Below are positions 18,910 to 26,826 of a stretch of DNA of 64,000 nt, piece after piece. The stretch lies in assembly GCF_001678945.1 (NCBI RefSeq), contig NZ_CP015124.1, positions 3,696,001-3,760,000 on the forward strand, in the 5' to 3' direction. The notes under the pieces were generated by a model. It worked only from the letters and a program-made list of their open reading frames with translations. It ran no database searches and had not been told where the DNA came from. Source of the stretch: Phaeobacter gallaeciensis (lineage in GTDB: Bacteria > Pseudomonadota > Alphaproteobacteria > Rhodobacterales > Rhodobacteraceae). Made by a program: the position numbers and the translations under genes. Within the stretch, counting starts at the first letter, position 1. The number at the start of each line of letters is the position of its first letter.

Positions 18910-21255
18910 TCAGCTCTCCATATCCAGCGCAAGCGCATATGCAACGCGTTCGGTTGCGGTCAGTTTTACGTCCAGAGCCTGCCGGTAAAGGGTTTCGAAT
19001 TCCTCCATCCCATGCAGTTCCTCGGCCTTGGCGCGATGCCAGTCGAGGCCTTTTTCGTGCCACTGGCGCAGGGTCGCATCCTCCATCAGCCGGTCATATT
19101 CGGCGCGCAGGCGCGGCAGGTTGCGCTGGATGGTGACGTCCCTGTGGTCGTTCCAGTCCATGCGGATCCAGTAGTTGAGGCCGATGGAGCGATCCACATG
19201 CAGCGCACGTCCGCGCTGACGTTTGACCAGAAAACTTTCGGCCGAGCGCAGCGCGTAGTGGTTGAGCTGCAGCAGATCGTAACCGATGGAGCGGCGCGAG
19301 TTGCGCCATCCGTTGTCGAGCACATCCTGCGTCATGTCGCGGCCCGATCCGTTGACCCAGCGGACCTGATCGCGGAACCCGTCCTGCAGCTTGTTGGGGC
19401 GGTGGCAGCTGATCTTCTGGTAGGCGCCGGTGTTTTTGAACATCGTCTTGAAGCCCCAGACCGTGTGCGGCTTGGGGCAGTATTTCGGCGCGCAGGCATC
19501 AAACTGGCCGATGACAAATTCGTCCGACAGCCGTGTCACATCGTTATGGCCAAACAGGCGCCAGGTCATCGCCACATTGGTGGCATCCGGCACCCGGTCA
19601 AAGAAATCCTGCAGGGTGCCGTTGCCACAGCGCACGTTGATGAATTCATCAACGTCGATATGGACGATCCAATCGGCCTGGGTGATCACCGGTTCCTGCA
19701 GCGATTGGTTCAGTGCGTGTTGCTGCGGAGACTTGCCGCGCCAGTCGTCGTTGTTGCGGTGCTGCAGGATGCCCAGCTCTTGCAGCCGGTCGAGGATCTC
19801 GGCGGTGCCGTCCTCGCAGCCATTGGTGTAGATCAGGAAGTTGTCCACGCCGATGGCGCGGTGATAGGCGACCCATTCCAGAATATACGGCGCCTCGTTC
19901 TTCATGCAGCCGACGATCACATTGCCGCTGCTGCCTTGAGGCAGGGCGCGGCGGGGCACCTCCGCATAGGGGGCGGCACGCGCGGTTTCATCCAGTACGC
20001 CGAGATTGTCATGCGGCCGGAAGGGCGATGTTTGCAGCATTTCGAAGTTTTTTAACGCCAGCGGGGTCATCACTTTGCGGGCCTGCGCGGTGGGTTCCGT
20101 GGCGGCTGGGTCCGGCTTGGCCTCTTCCGCTGGTCGGGAGGCGTGGGTTGCGGCCTCAATCTGCGGCATGAAGCGCAGCAGGTATTGCGAGGCGCGAAAG
20201 CCCATTTCCGGGTCCGCCTCCTGCCACTTTGCGCCGGAATGGTCTTGGGCACCGGCCTGGGTGGCGAAGTTGGCTGCAGACAATCCGGGGTGCTGCTCGG
20301 CAAGCGCCTGATTTGCGGCGGCAAACCGGTTTGAGATACGGGCCAGCTGCGCCGGGTCCATCGGCGCGCCGCCAATCTGCAGCTCATTCAGGAAACCGCG
20401 CCACATTTTCGGTGGCACGATCCTGTTCCGGTGCAGGGTGATATGCTGCAGCAGCGTATTGAGCTGCCGCGCCCGCGTCAGCCACGGCGCGACAGGCATC
20501 GCGGGCGGTGTTGCAGCGCCGCAGCGGCCGATCTGCTGCGCAATGCCGAAGGCGGCGCGGATCTCTTTGGTGGCCTCCGGCCCGTAAAGCACCGCCTCGT
20601 CGTAAGAGCGGAAGCTCATGGACCCGGCGCCGAAAACGCTCTCCCAATGCTGTTGCAAGGCCGTATAATCCAGCCAGAAGGGGGCGCCTTCGGTTTCTTC
20701 GAACTGGTTTTCCTGCGGTCTGATCTGCGGCTGATGCGCGAGGCAGGCTTGCCACCAGTCCGGTTGATCGGCCAGCGCCAGTTCGCGTTCCAGCGGGGTA
20801 GCGCGCCCGTTCAGCACCTGCGCGCCATAACTGCGCGCCAGCAGGCGGGTGGGATCGTCCAGATGCGCCACGATGCTGATGTCGCCGGATAGCGGGGTCA
20901 GCAAATCTTTTAGCCGCATCAGCTCGCTGCGCCGGTGCAGCCTGCTGCCCAGTTGCGAGGCCGTGAGGATCAGAATGTCCGGCTGCGCCTCATTGACCTC
21001 ACGGACCAGATCGGCGCTCAGTTTTTCGCGCAACAGCGCCTGCCGCTCGGGATCGGCAAGGCCGCGGGCGTGGCGTAGCGGGTCCACGTGATCGGGATCC
21101 GTCACCGCCATGAACAGGCGCGTGTGATTGCTGCCGCCGGGAGAGGTGGGAAACAACACGCCCTTGCCGCGCAACTGGTCCCGTTTGTGGGCCAGAACCT
21201 TTTGCAGCCGCTCGGCGCCTGTATGCTCGAGCCCGATATGAAGAACGATGCGCAT
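18910..21255 (-). CDS. Two-domain protein: sulfotransferase-like N-terminus plus glycosyltransferase
   Basis: The 781-residue protein has two parts. Residues 1 to about 300 start MRIVLHIGLEHTGAERLQ, the position and pattern of the PAPS phosphate-binding loop of sulfotransferases (HIGxxKTGT), but with His/Ala where the Lys-Thr of active enzymes stand. After a Pro/Ala/Glu-rich linker near residue 390, residues 445-740 form a GT-A glycosyltransferase (NVIVGCMKNEAPYILEWVAYHRAIGVDNF, metal site WIVHIDVDEFINV, LNHYALRSAESFLVK). The ATG at 21255 is two bases after the sulfotransferase stop, so translation is coupled. The linked functions fit addition of a sugar and recognition or transfer of sulfate on one chain. 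Confidence 0.75.
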   Translation of the reverse strand: MRIVLHIGLEHTGAERLQKVLAHKRDQLRGKGVLFPTSPGGSNHTRLFMAVTDPDHVDPLRHARGLADPERQALLREKLSADLVREVNEAQPDILILTASQLGSRLHRRSELMRLKDLLTPLSGDISIVAHLDDPTRLLARSYGAQVLNGRATPLERELALADQPDWWQACLAHQPQIRPQENQFEETEGAPFWLDYTALQQHWESVFGAGSMSFRSYDEAVLYGPEATKEIRAAFGIAQQIGRCGAATPPAMPVAPWLTRARQLNTLLQHITLHRNRIVPPKMWRGFLNELQIGGAPMDPAQLARISNRFAAANQALAEQHPGLSAANFATQAGAQDHSGAKWQEADPEMGFRASQYLLRFMPQIEAATHASRPAEEAKPDPAATEPTAQARKVMTPLALKNFEMLQTSPFRPHDNLGVLDETARAAPYAEVPRRALPQGSSGNVIVGCMKNEAPYILEWVAYHRAIGVDNFLIYTNGCEDGTAEILDRLQELGILQHRNNDDWRGKSPQQHALNQSLQEPVITQADWIVHIDVDEFINVRCGNGTLQDFFDRVPDATNVAMTWRLFGHNDVTRLSDEFVIGQFDACAPKYCPKPHTVWGFKTMFKNTGAYQKISCHRPNKLQDGFRDQVRWVNGSGRDMTQDVLDNGWRNSRRSIGYDLLQLNHYALRSAESFLVKRQRGRALHVDRSIGLNYWIRMDWNDHRDVTIQRNLPRLRAEYDRLMEDATLRQWHEKGLDWHRAKAEELHGMEEFETLYRQALDVKLTATERVAYALALDMES

Positions 21256-21257
21256 GG

Positions 21258-21881
21258 TCAGGAACGTGCCTTCCGGTTGACGTTGGCCTGGCCCCACCAG
21301 GGCAGATCGCGCCCAAGGAACGCGCCCACCCGCGCTTGCGCACCGGCATCGGCGACGTTGATCTCAAGGTAATCGGGGTCCTCGCGGAACCAGTGTTTCA
21401 GCGCCTCGTAATGACCGTCAATCCAGATCATCTGCTGTTCCGCCGTCTTGCCGTATCCGATCGGCAGGCCAGGCACCGTGCTGGCGGGCAGCCGGGCGGT
21501 GCCAAGATTGTTCCAAGCCATGATCGATTTGGAATGACTGGCCGCATCGCGCCGGGTGGCGATGAATTTGAGCCCCGGGTTGAGATCCTTCAGCACTTTC
21601 AGCAGGGCAAAATCGAATTGCGGCCAGACCGAGAATTTGCCATGGATAAAGCTCACCTCTGACAGCGCATCAAAACCATCCAGATAGGCCATGGGATCGC
21701 CGCGCTCATATAGTCCTTTGTAAAGGAGGCTGCCGACGAAAATCCGCCGCTTGCCGGGTTTGTCTTCCTCGCGGTCGCGCAGGCGGTGATCGGCCACGGA
21801 ATAACCCGCCTGCGACAGCGCCTTGCCCAGCGTGGTGGTGCCCGATTTCGGCAGGCCGAGGTTGATGACCTTGAGGCTCAT
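21258..21881 (-). CDS. Sulfotransferase family protein
   Basis: The 207-residue protein starts MSLKVINLGLPKSGTTTLGKAL, an intact PAPS 5'-phosphosulfate-binding loop (PKSGTTTL). IATRRDAASHSKSIMAW near residue 108 matches the 3'-phosphate-binding Arg/Ser block. It probably transfers sulfate from PAPS to a glycan or lipid made by the neighbouring enzymes. The start overlaps the upstream glycosyltransferase stop by four bases (ATGA), and the stop is two bases before the next start. Confidence 0.85.
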   Translation of the reverse strand: MSLKVINLGLPKSGTTTLGKALSQAGYSVADHRLRDREEDKPGKRRIFVGSLLYKGLYERGDPMAYLDGFDALSEVSFIHGKFSVWPQFDFALLKVLKDLNPGLKFIATRRDAASHSKSIMAWNNLGTARLPASTVPGLPIGYGKTAEQQMIWIDGHYEALKHWFREDPDYLEINVADAGAQARVGAFLGRDLPWWGQANVNRKARS

Positions 21882-22927
21882 TGCGCCGCCTCTTTGGTCC
21901 AGAGGCCCAGGTCGCGCAACAGCGCCTCTTCCTGCGGCGGCAGGGCGGGGGCGGCGCGCAGTTGATCGCGCATCGCCTGATAGCTCGGCTGGGCCAGCAG
22001 TTCATCGCGTTTCGCACGGTGCAGGCGCACCGCCTCCTCGTGCAGGGTGGCGATCTCGGGGTCGGATTTCAGATCGGCGAGCGCCGCCTCCAGCGCCGGG
22101 AGATGACGCTGGATCGACAGGTCCTGATAGGCGGGGTCATTGCGCTCGCGCCAATAGGTATCGTCAAAGGCGCGGTTTTCCCGGTTCACATCGCCGCGGT
22201 CGTTTTTCACCAGATAGCTGTCGAGCGAGCGCAGCGCATAGTGGTTCAGCGTCGCAAGGCTGCGGGCGCCTTTGGCCGGGAGTTTGCGGATATGATCGCG
22301 GTTTGCAGCCATAAGGAACCGGAAGGGCACCCGGCGGCCGCCGCCATCGGTCCAGGCGGGGCGCTTGTCCTCGGCCAAAGCCTTGCGGAAGAACGGGCGA
22401 TGCGCGCCATAGTATTGCAGCGGAAAATCGCGGCGTACCAGCGTCTTGACCTCGATTGAACCATCGGCGCAGCAGATATCCGGGTTGTGCGAGCGGGTGA
22501 ACTGGGCGATCACCGGCGCGTCTTCGAAGGCCTCGACCCCGTCGTTGGCAAAGAACTGGAAGCTGACCGAAATCGCCTGGGGATTGCCACAGGTCGCGAT
22601 CAGATCGGGGATTGTGTGGTCTCCTGCATGGATATTCAGGAACTCATCCACATCGGCCACCCAGACCCAGTCCGCATCCGTCACGATGGTCTGCAGGCGC
22701 GCGTGTTTCAGCGCCTCCATCTGGTAATTGCGCCCCTCGGCCGGGTTGGGCAGATGCTGCACCAGCCCCCGCGCTGCCAATGCATCAAGCAGGTCATCAG
22801 TGCCATCGCTGCAATCGTTGGAATAGAACAGGAAATCCGTGACCCCGATCAGCCGGTTATAGACGATCCATTCGAGCAGGAACGGGCCTTCGTTCTTGAC
22901 GCAGGTGACGGCGGTGATGCGCATCAT
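21878..22927 (-). CDS. Glycosyltransferase, GT-A fold (Glyco_tranf_2_4 type), paralogue 1
   Basis: This is the first gene of the minus-strand glycan block. The 349-residue protein opens with ITAVTCVKNEGPFLLEWIVYNRLIGVTDFLFYSNDCSDGTDD, has the metal site WVWVADVDEFLNI near residue 93, and the conserved LNHYALRSLDSYLVK near residue 228. No transmembrane segment is seen. Two consecutive ATGs (22927 and 22924) follow AAGGGG; the second has the better spacing. The promoter must lie in the 328-base gap to the divergent moxR-like gene. Confidence 0.82.
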   Translation of the reverse strand: MMRITAVTCVKNEGPFLLEWIVYNRLIGVTDFLFYSNDCSDGTDDLLDALAARGLVQHLPNPAEGRNYQMEALKHARLQTIVTDADWVWVADVDEFLNIHAGDHTIPDLIATCGNPQAISVSFQFFANDGVEAFEDAPVIAQFTRSHNPDICCADGSIEVKTLVRRDFPLQYYGAHRPFFRKALAEDKRPAWTDGGGRRVPFRFLMAANRDHIRKLPAKGARSLATLNHYALRSLDSYLVKNDRGDVNRENRAFDDTYWRERNDPAYQDLSIQRHLPALEAALADLKSDPEIATLHEEAVRLHRAKRDELLAQPSYQAMRDQLRAAPALPPQEEALLRDLGLWTKEAAQ

Positions 22928-23255
22928 GCATCCCCTTTGGCGTCCCGGCGCGAAGTGCCGGGCTGTGTTGATCCGTGGCGCATCATTCGATCTGTTGCCT
23001 TGCCGCCTGCATCTTGCCTCTCGTTACCGCACGTCGTCTTTACACATGGATCGGGTGCAGCCGGGGCTATCGTCATTGCCAAAATCCATGGCAGGGCGGG
23101 CGCCCTGCGTCAATCATTGCAGGGTGTATAGCCGTTAACCCTTGTCGAAGTGTTGCCCAACAAACGAAATCAACAATCCGAAAACGGGGGCAGACCAGCC
23201 TTGACCGCGCGCTGGGCGCATGGCCTCTTGGTGCGACCAAGCGGGGAGGCAAGGC
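22928..23255. promoter_or_regulatory. Divergent intergenic region, glycan block / cox-type cluster
   Basis: This stretch of 328 bases has no credible coding sequence. It must contain the promoters of the minus-strand glycosyltransferase operon and the plus-strand MoxR-CoxE genes. I could not recognise convincing -35/-10 pairs or operators. GGGAGG at 23244-23249 is the ribosome-binding site of the MoxR gene. Confidence 0.45.
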
Positions 23256-24167
23256 ATGACAGAGGCGCAATCCATCGATCAGGTGCAACAGATGCTGGGC
23301 GAGCAGGGGTATGTCTGCGGCCGGGCGCTTGCTACCGTGGTCTTCCTGTCGCTGCGTCTGGGCCGCCCCTTGTTCCTAGAAGGCGAGGCCGGCGTCGGCA
23401 AGACCGAGATCGCCAAGGCGCTGTCGGCGGCGCTGGGTCGGCGCCTGATCCGGCTGCAATGCTACGAGGGGCTTGATGCCTCCAGCGCGGTTTATGAATG
23501 GAATTTTGCCGCGCAGATGGTGGCGATCCGCACCGCTGAGGCTGCAGGCGGCGCCGACCGCGCGGCGCTGCAAACGGAGCTGTTCTCTGATGAGTTTCTG
23601 ATCGAACGGCCACTTTTGGAGGCGATGCGCCCCGATGAGAATGGCGCGCCGGTGCTGCTGATCGACGAACTGGACCGCACCGATGAGCCCTTCGAGGCGT
23701 TCCTGCTGGAGGCGCTCAGTGATTTTCAGGTGACCATTCCCGAACTTGGCACCATCAAGGCGCCCGAGCCGCCCATCGTGATCCTGACCTCCAACCGCAC
23801 GCGTGAGGTGCATGACGCGCTGAAACGGCGCTGCCTGTATCACTGGGTCGATTACCCCGATTTCACCCGCGAGGTCGAAATCCTGCGGGCCCGCGCGCCG
23901 GAAGCCTCAGAAAAACTCAGCCGCGAAGTCGTCGCCTTTGTCCAGGCGCTGCGGACCGAGGATCTGTTCAAGAAACCCGGCGTGGCCGAAACAATCGACT
24001 GGGCCAATTGCCTGCTTGCGCTCGACGTGATCGACCTCTCCCCTGAGGTGATCGCCGATACATTGGGCGCGATCCTGAAATACCAGGACGACATCGCACA
24101 ATTGCAGGGCTCCGAGGCGAAACGCATCCTCGACAAGGCCAAGCAGACATTGGAGGAGACGCCGTGA
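23256..24167 (+). CDS. coxD: MoxR-family AAA+ ATPase (CoxD-like)
   Basis: The 303-residue protein has Walker A EGEAGVGKTEIAKAL at about residues 42-56, Walker B VLLIDELDRTDEPFEAFLLE near residue 128, sensor 1 IVILTSNRTREVHDAL, and the arginine-finger region RRCLYHW. In carboxydotrophs CoxD is the chaperone that inserts the sulfur and copper of the CODH active site, working with CoxE. The start at 23256 follows GGGAGGCAAGGC; the frame extends 12 codons upstream without support. The CoxE gene follows after 16 bases. Confidence 0.85.
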   Translation: MTEAQSIDQVQQMLGEQGYVCGRALATVVFLSLRLGRPLFLEGEAGVGKTEIAKALSAALGRRLIRLQCYEGLDASSAVYEWNFAAQMVAIRTAEAAGGADRAALQTELFSDEFLIERPLLEAMRPDENGAPVLLIDELDRTDEPFEAFLLEALSDFQVTIPELGTIKAPEPPIVILTSNRTREVHDALKRRCLYHWVDYPDFTREVEILRARAPEASEKLSREVVAFVQALRTEDLFKKPGVAETIDWANCLLALDVIDLSPEVIADTLGAILKYQDDIAQLQGSEAKRILDKAKQTLEETP

Positions 24168-24183
24168 TCCGGGTGCCGATCTG

Positions 24184-25437
24184 ATGGTTGAACTGCCTGA
24201 GCTTTCCCTGCCGGACGATCCCAAACTCGTCCAGAACATCACCCATTTCGCCCGCGCTCTGCGCAAGGCGGGGCTGCCCATCGGGCCGGGCCGGGTGGTG
24301 GACGCGGTCGAGGCGGTGGCGGCAGCAGGTTTTACCAGTCGGCAGGATTTCTACTGGGCACTGCATGCCTGTTTCGTGACCCGTCCCGAACACCGGGCGG
24401 TGTTTGCGCAGATCTTTCGCCTCTACTGGCGCGATCCGCGGTTTCTGGAGCATATGATGGCGGCGATGCTGCCTGCGGTGCGCGGCGTGCAGGAAGAGCG
24501 CGCCGCCAAACCCGGTGAAAAACGCGCTGCCGAGGCGCTGCTGGATGGGGCGAATGATCAGATCGACCTGCCAGAGGGGCAAGAGGACGAGGGCACCGAG
24601 TTCGAGATCGACGCGACCCTGACCATGTCCTCCGAGGAGCGCCTGCGGTCCTTGGATTTCGAGCAGATGAGCACCGAGGAAGTTGCCCGCGCCAAACGCA
24701 TCCTTTCCCAGATGCGCCTGCCGGTGCAGCCGATCCAGTCGCGCCGCTTAATGGCCGCGCCGCATGGGCAGCGGGCCGATTGGCGGCGCACCCTGCGCGA
24801 TGCGGCCCGCCGGGGTGGCGATCTGCAAGATATCGCCCGTGCCAAGCGGCGCATCCGCTGGCCCAATCTGGTGGTGATCTGCGATATATCCGGCTCCATG
24901 AGCCAGTACAGCCGCATCGTGCTGCATTTCCTGCATTCGGTCGCCAACCAAAAGGGCGCGGGCTGGGCGAAGGTGCATGGGTTCACCTTTGGCACGCGGC
25001 TCACCAATATCACCCGCCATCTGGCCACGCGCGATGTGGACGCGGCCTTGGCCGCAGCGGGCGCCGAGGCGCAGGATTGGGAAGGCGGCACCCGCATCGG
25101 CCAGTGCCTGCATGAGTTCAACCGCGACTGGTCGCGCCGGGTAATGGGGCAGGGGGCTGTGGTGCTGCTGATCACCGACGGGCTGGACCGGGACGACCCG
25201 GACCAACTGGCCAAGGAGATGCAGCGCCTGCACCTGTCATCGCGGCGGCTGATCTGGCTGAACCCGCTCTTGCGCTGGGAAGGCTTCGCCCCCAAGGCAC
25301 AAGGTATCCGCGCCATGCTGCCCCATGTGGACAGTTTTCGGGCCGGCCACTCCATTGCCTCGCTCGAAGATCTGGCGCAGGTGATTTCCCGCCCCGAGGA
25401 TCAGGGCGAAAAGGCGCGGTTGATGGCGCTTCTCTGA
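24184..25437 (+). CDS. coxE: VWA-domain protein, CoxE family
   Basis: The 417-residue protein pairs with the MoxR ATPase as its MIDAS partner. The N-terminal helical part (KLVQNITHFARALRKAGLPIGPGRVVDAVEA) is the CoxE signature. The von Willebrand A domain starts near residue 233 with NLVVICDISGSMSQYSR, where D-x-S-x-S is the metal site, with WEGGTRIG and LLITDGLDRDDP supplying the further MIDAS residues. It acts in maturation of the molybdenum-hydroxylase cluster encoded downstream, by analogy with Oligotropha CoxE. Confidence 0.9.
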   Translation: MVELPELSLPDDPKLVQNITHFARALRKAGLPIGPGRVVDAVEAVAAAGFTSRQDFYWALHACFVTRPEHRAVFAQIFRLYWRDPRFLEHMMAAMLPAVRGVQEERAAKPGEKRAAEALLDGANDQIDLPEGQEDEGTEFEIDATLTMSSEERLRSLDFEQMSTEEVARAKRILSQMRLPVQPIQSRRLMAAPHGQRADWRRTLRDAARRGGDLQDIARAKRRIRWPNLVVICDISGSMSQYSRIVLHFLHSVANQKGAGWAKVHGFTFGTRLTNITRHLATRDVDAALAAAGAEAQDWEGGTRIGQCLHEFNRDWSRRVMGQGAVVLLITDGLDRDDPDQLAKEMQRLHLSSRRLIWLNPLLRWEGFAPKAQGIRAMLPHVDSFRAGHSIASLEDLAQVISRPEDQGEKARLMALL

Positions 25438-25440
25438 CGA

Positions 25441-25456
25441 ATTCTAAAAGTCGAAT
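25441..25456. promoter_or_regulatory. Putative SqrR/BigR operator 1 (ATTC-N8-GAAT)
   Basis: ATTC-TAAAAGTC-GAAT begins three bases past the coxE stop. It matches exactly the palindrome described for the persulfide-sensing ArsR-family repressors SqrR and BigR. No such regulator gene is in the window. Confidence 0.6.
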
Positions 25457-25499
25457 GTAATTGATCTGGGTCAAGCCTGATCCGCGCCCACCCTACTAC

Positions 25500-25515
25500 A
25501 TTCTGTAAATGGAAT
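25500..25515. promoter_or_regulatory. Putative SqrR/BigR operator 2 (ATTC-N8-GAAT)
   Basis: ATTC-TGTAAATG-GAAT lies inside a longer palindrome, TACATTC-N8-GAATGTA (25497-25518). It sits just ahead of the GGGAGG ribosome-binding site of the YeeE gene, where a bound repressor would block initiation. It is centred 59 bases from operator 1. Confidence 0.65.
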
Positions 25516-25531
25516 GTAATTCGGGAGGCTG

Positions 25532-26086
25532 ATGATGGCCATGAACTGGAAAACCGGAGGGCTCCTGCTGGGGTTCGTCTTCTTTCTGGCAGTGCTGCTG
25601 GTCAAACCGATTGGCGTGTCCACGCAATTCGTGATCCTGGACGGGATCATCGGCGATGCAGTGAACAGCGAATTGGTGACCAAGACCGAGGAAGGATATA
25701 CCTCGACCAATGCCTATCTGGCGAAATCGAATGGTAAATACGCCAAATCGGTGATGAACCCGCTGAACTACAGCTTTGTCTTTGTTCTTGCGATGGCGGT
25801 GGGCGGCTTTCTGTCGGTCATGGCGCGCGGCGGCCTGCCCGCACGGGAGCGTAGCATCCCCGATCTGTGGCGCGCCAATATGGGGGACGGGGTTGCCCTG
25901 CGCTACGGCGCGACCTTTGTTGGCGGCTTCATCGTGCTTTACGGCGCGCGCCTTGCGGGCGGCTGCACCTCGGGGCACATGATGTCGGGCATGATGCAGA
26001 CCGCGCTGTCGGGCTATCTCTTTGCCGCCGGGGCCTTTGCCGCTGCGATTCCCGTATCCCTGATCCTGTTCAAGAAGGAGGCCTGA
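25532..26086 (+). CDS. YeeE/YedE family sulfur transporter, first half
   Basis: The 184-residue protein has four or five membrane segments (about residues 8-25, 78-95, 125-145 and 160-178). The YeeE/YedE signature GGFIVLYGARLAGGCTSGHMMSGMMQ near residue 130 contains the conserved Cys of the thiosulfate path. Together with the next gene it makes up a split transporter equivalent to one full-length YeeE. Three in-frame ATGs (25532, 25535, 25541) follow GGGAGG; the second has the best spacing. The upstream operators suggest induction by sulfane sulfur. Confidence 0.88.
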   Translation: MMAMNWKTGGLLLGFVFFLAVLLVKPIGVSTQFVILDGIIGDAVNSELVTKTEEGYTSTNAYLAKSNGKYAKSVMNPLNYSFVFVLAMAVGGFLSVMARGGLPARERSIPDLWRANMGDGVALRYGATFVGGFIVLYGARLAGGCTSGHMMSGMMQTALSGYLFAAGAFAAAIPVSLILFKKEA

Positions 26087-26089
26087 GCC

Positions 26090-26680
26090 ATGATGTCTAT
26101 CGTTCTCGCAATTGTTATCGGCCTGGCCTTCGGCGCGGTGTTGGACCGTATTGGCGCCAGCAACCCGAACATGATCGGCAAGATGCTGAACCTCACCAAC
26201 CTCAACCTGGCCAAGACCATTCTGCTGGCCATTGGCACCGGTTCGGTGCTGATGTTCGCGGGCCAGATGCTGGGCTTTGTCGACGTGGGCCATATGTCCG
26301 TGAAGGCCGCCTATATCGGCGTCTTCATCGGCGGGCTGATGCTGGGCGCGGGCTGGGCACTGGCGGGCTATTGCCCCGGCACCGGCGTTGTCGCGGCGGC
26401 CTCGGGGCGCAAGGATGCGCTGTTCTTCATCGCCGGCGGCCTTCTGGGGGCGGCGGCCTATATGGTGACCTACCCGATGTGGGAATCGAGCGGCCTTCTG
26501 GACAGCATCGCGGGCGGTAAGGTTACCGTTGGCACCGTGCCGGGATCCAAGTTCGACGGGATGACGGCGCTGCCGGGCGATGTCCTCGGCATCGTTCTGG
26601 GCCTTGGTTTCATCGCGCTGGCCTTTGCCCTGCCCGAGCGGCTGACGCCCTCCAAATCGAACCTGCAACCGGCTGAATAG
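26090..26680 (+). CDS. YeeE/YedE family sulfur transporter, second half
   Basis: The 196-residue membrane protein starts three bases after the first half. AYIGVFIGGLMLGAGWALAGYCPGTGVVAAASGRKDAL near residue 75-112 carries the second YeeE motif with its conserved Cys (GYCPGT). About five hydrophobic segments are seen. Family members in Spirochaeta and E. coli import thiosulfate; others accompany sulfur-oxidising and sulfide-detoxifying genes. A strong terminator follows, so the pair is probably a separate unit from the cox-type genes on either side. Confidence 0.88.
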   Translation: MMSIVLAIVIGLAFGAVLDRIGASNPNMIGKMLNLTNLNLAKTILLAIGTGSVLMFAGQMLGFVDVGHMSVKAAYIGVFIGGLMLGAGWALAGYCPGTGVVAAASGRKDALFFIAGGLLGAAAYMVTYPMWESSGLLDSIAGGKVTVGTVPGSKFDGMTALPGDVLGIVLGLGFIALAFALPERLTPSKSNLQPAE

Positions 26681-26710
26681 GCACCCTCCCGCGCCTGTAA
26701 TATGCCCGAA

Positions 26711-26732
26711 CGCCCGCCGGTCCCGGCGGGCG
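26711..26732 (+). terminator. Intrinsic terminator after the YeeE/YedE pair
   Basis: CGCCCGCCGG-TC-CCGGCGGGCG is a perfect 10-pair stem followed by CTTTGCGTTTTGC. Confidence 0.75.
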
Positions 26733-26826
26733 CTTTGCGTTTTGCGCTGCGTTTTCGGCTTGAAACCTCTGGCCTTCGCGTCAACCTTGGGGGCAACAAA
26801 GGCGGAAGACACGCCGGGAGGATTGC

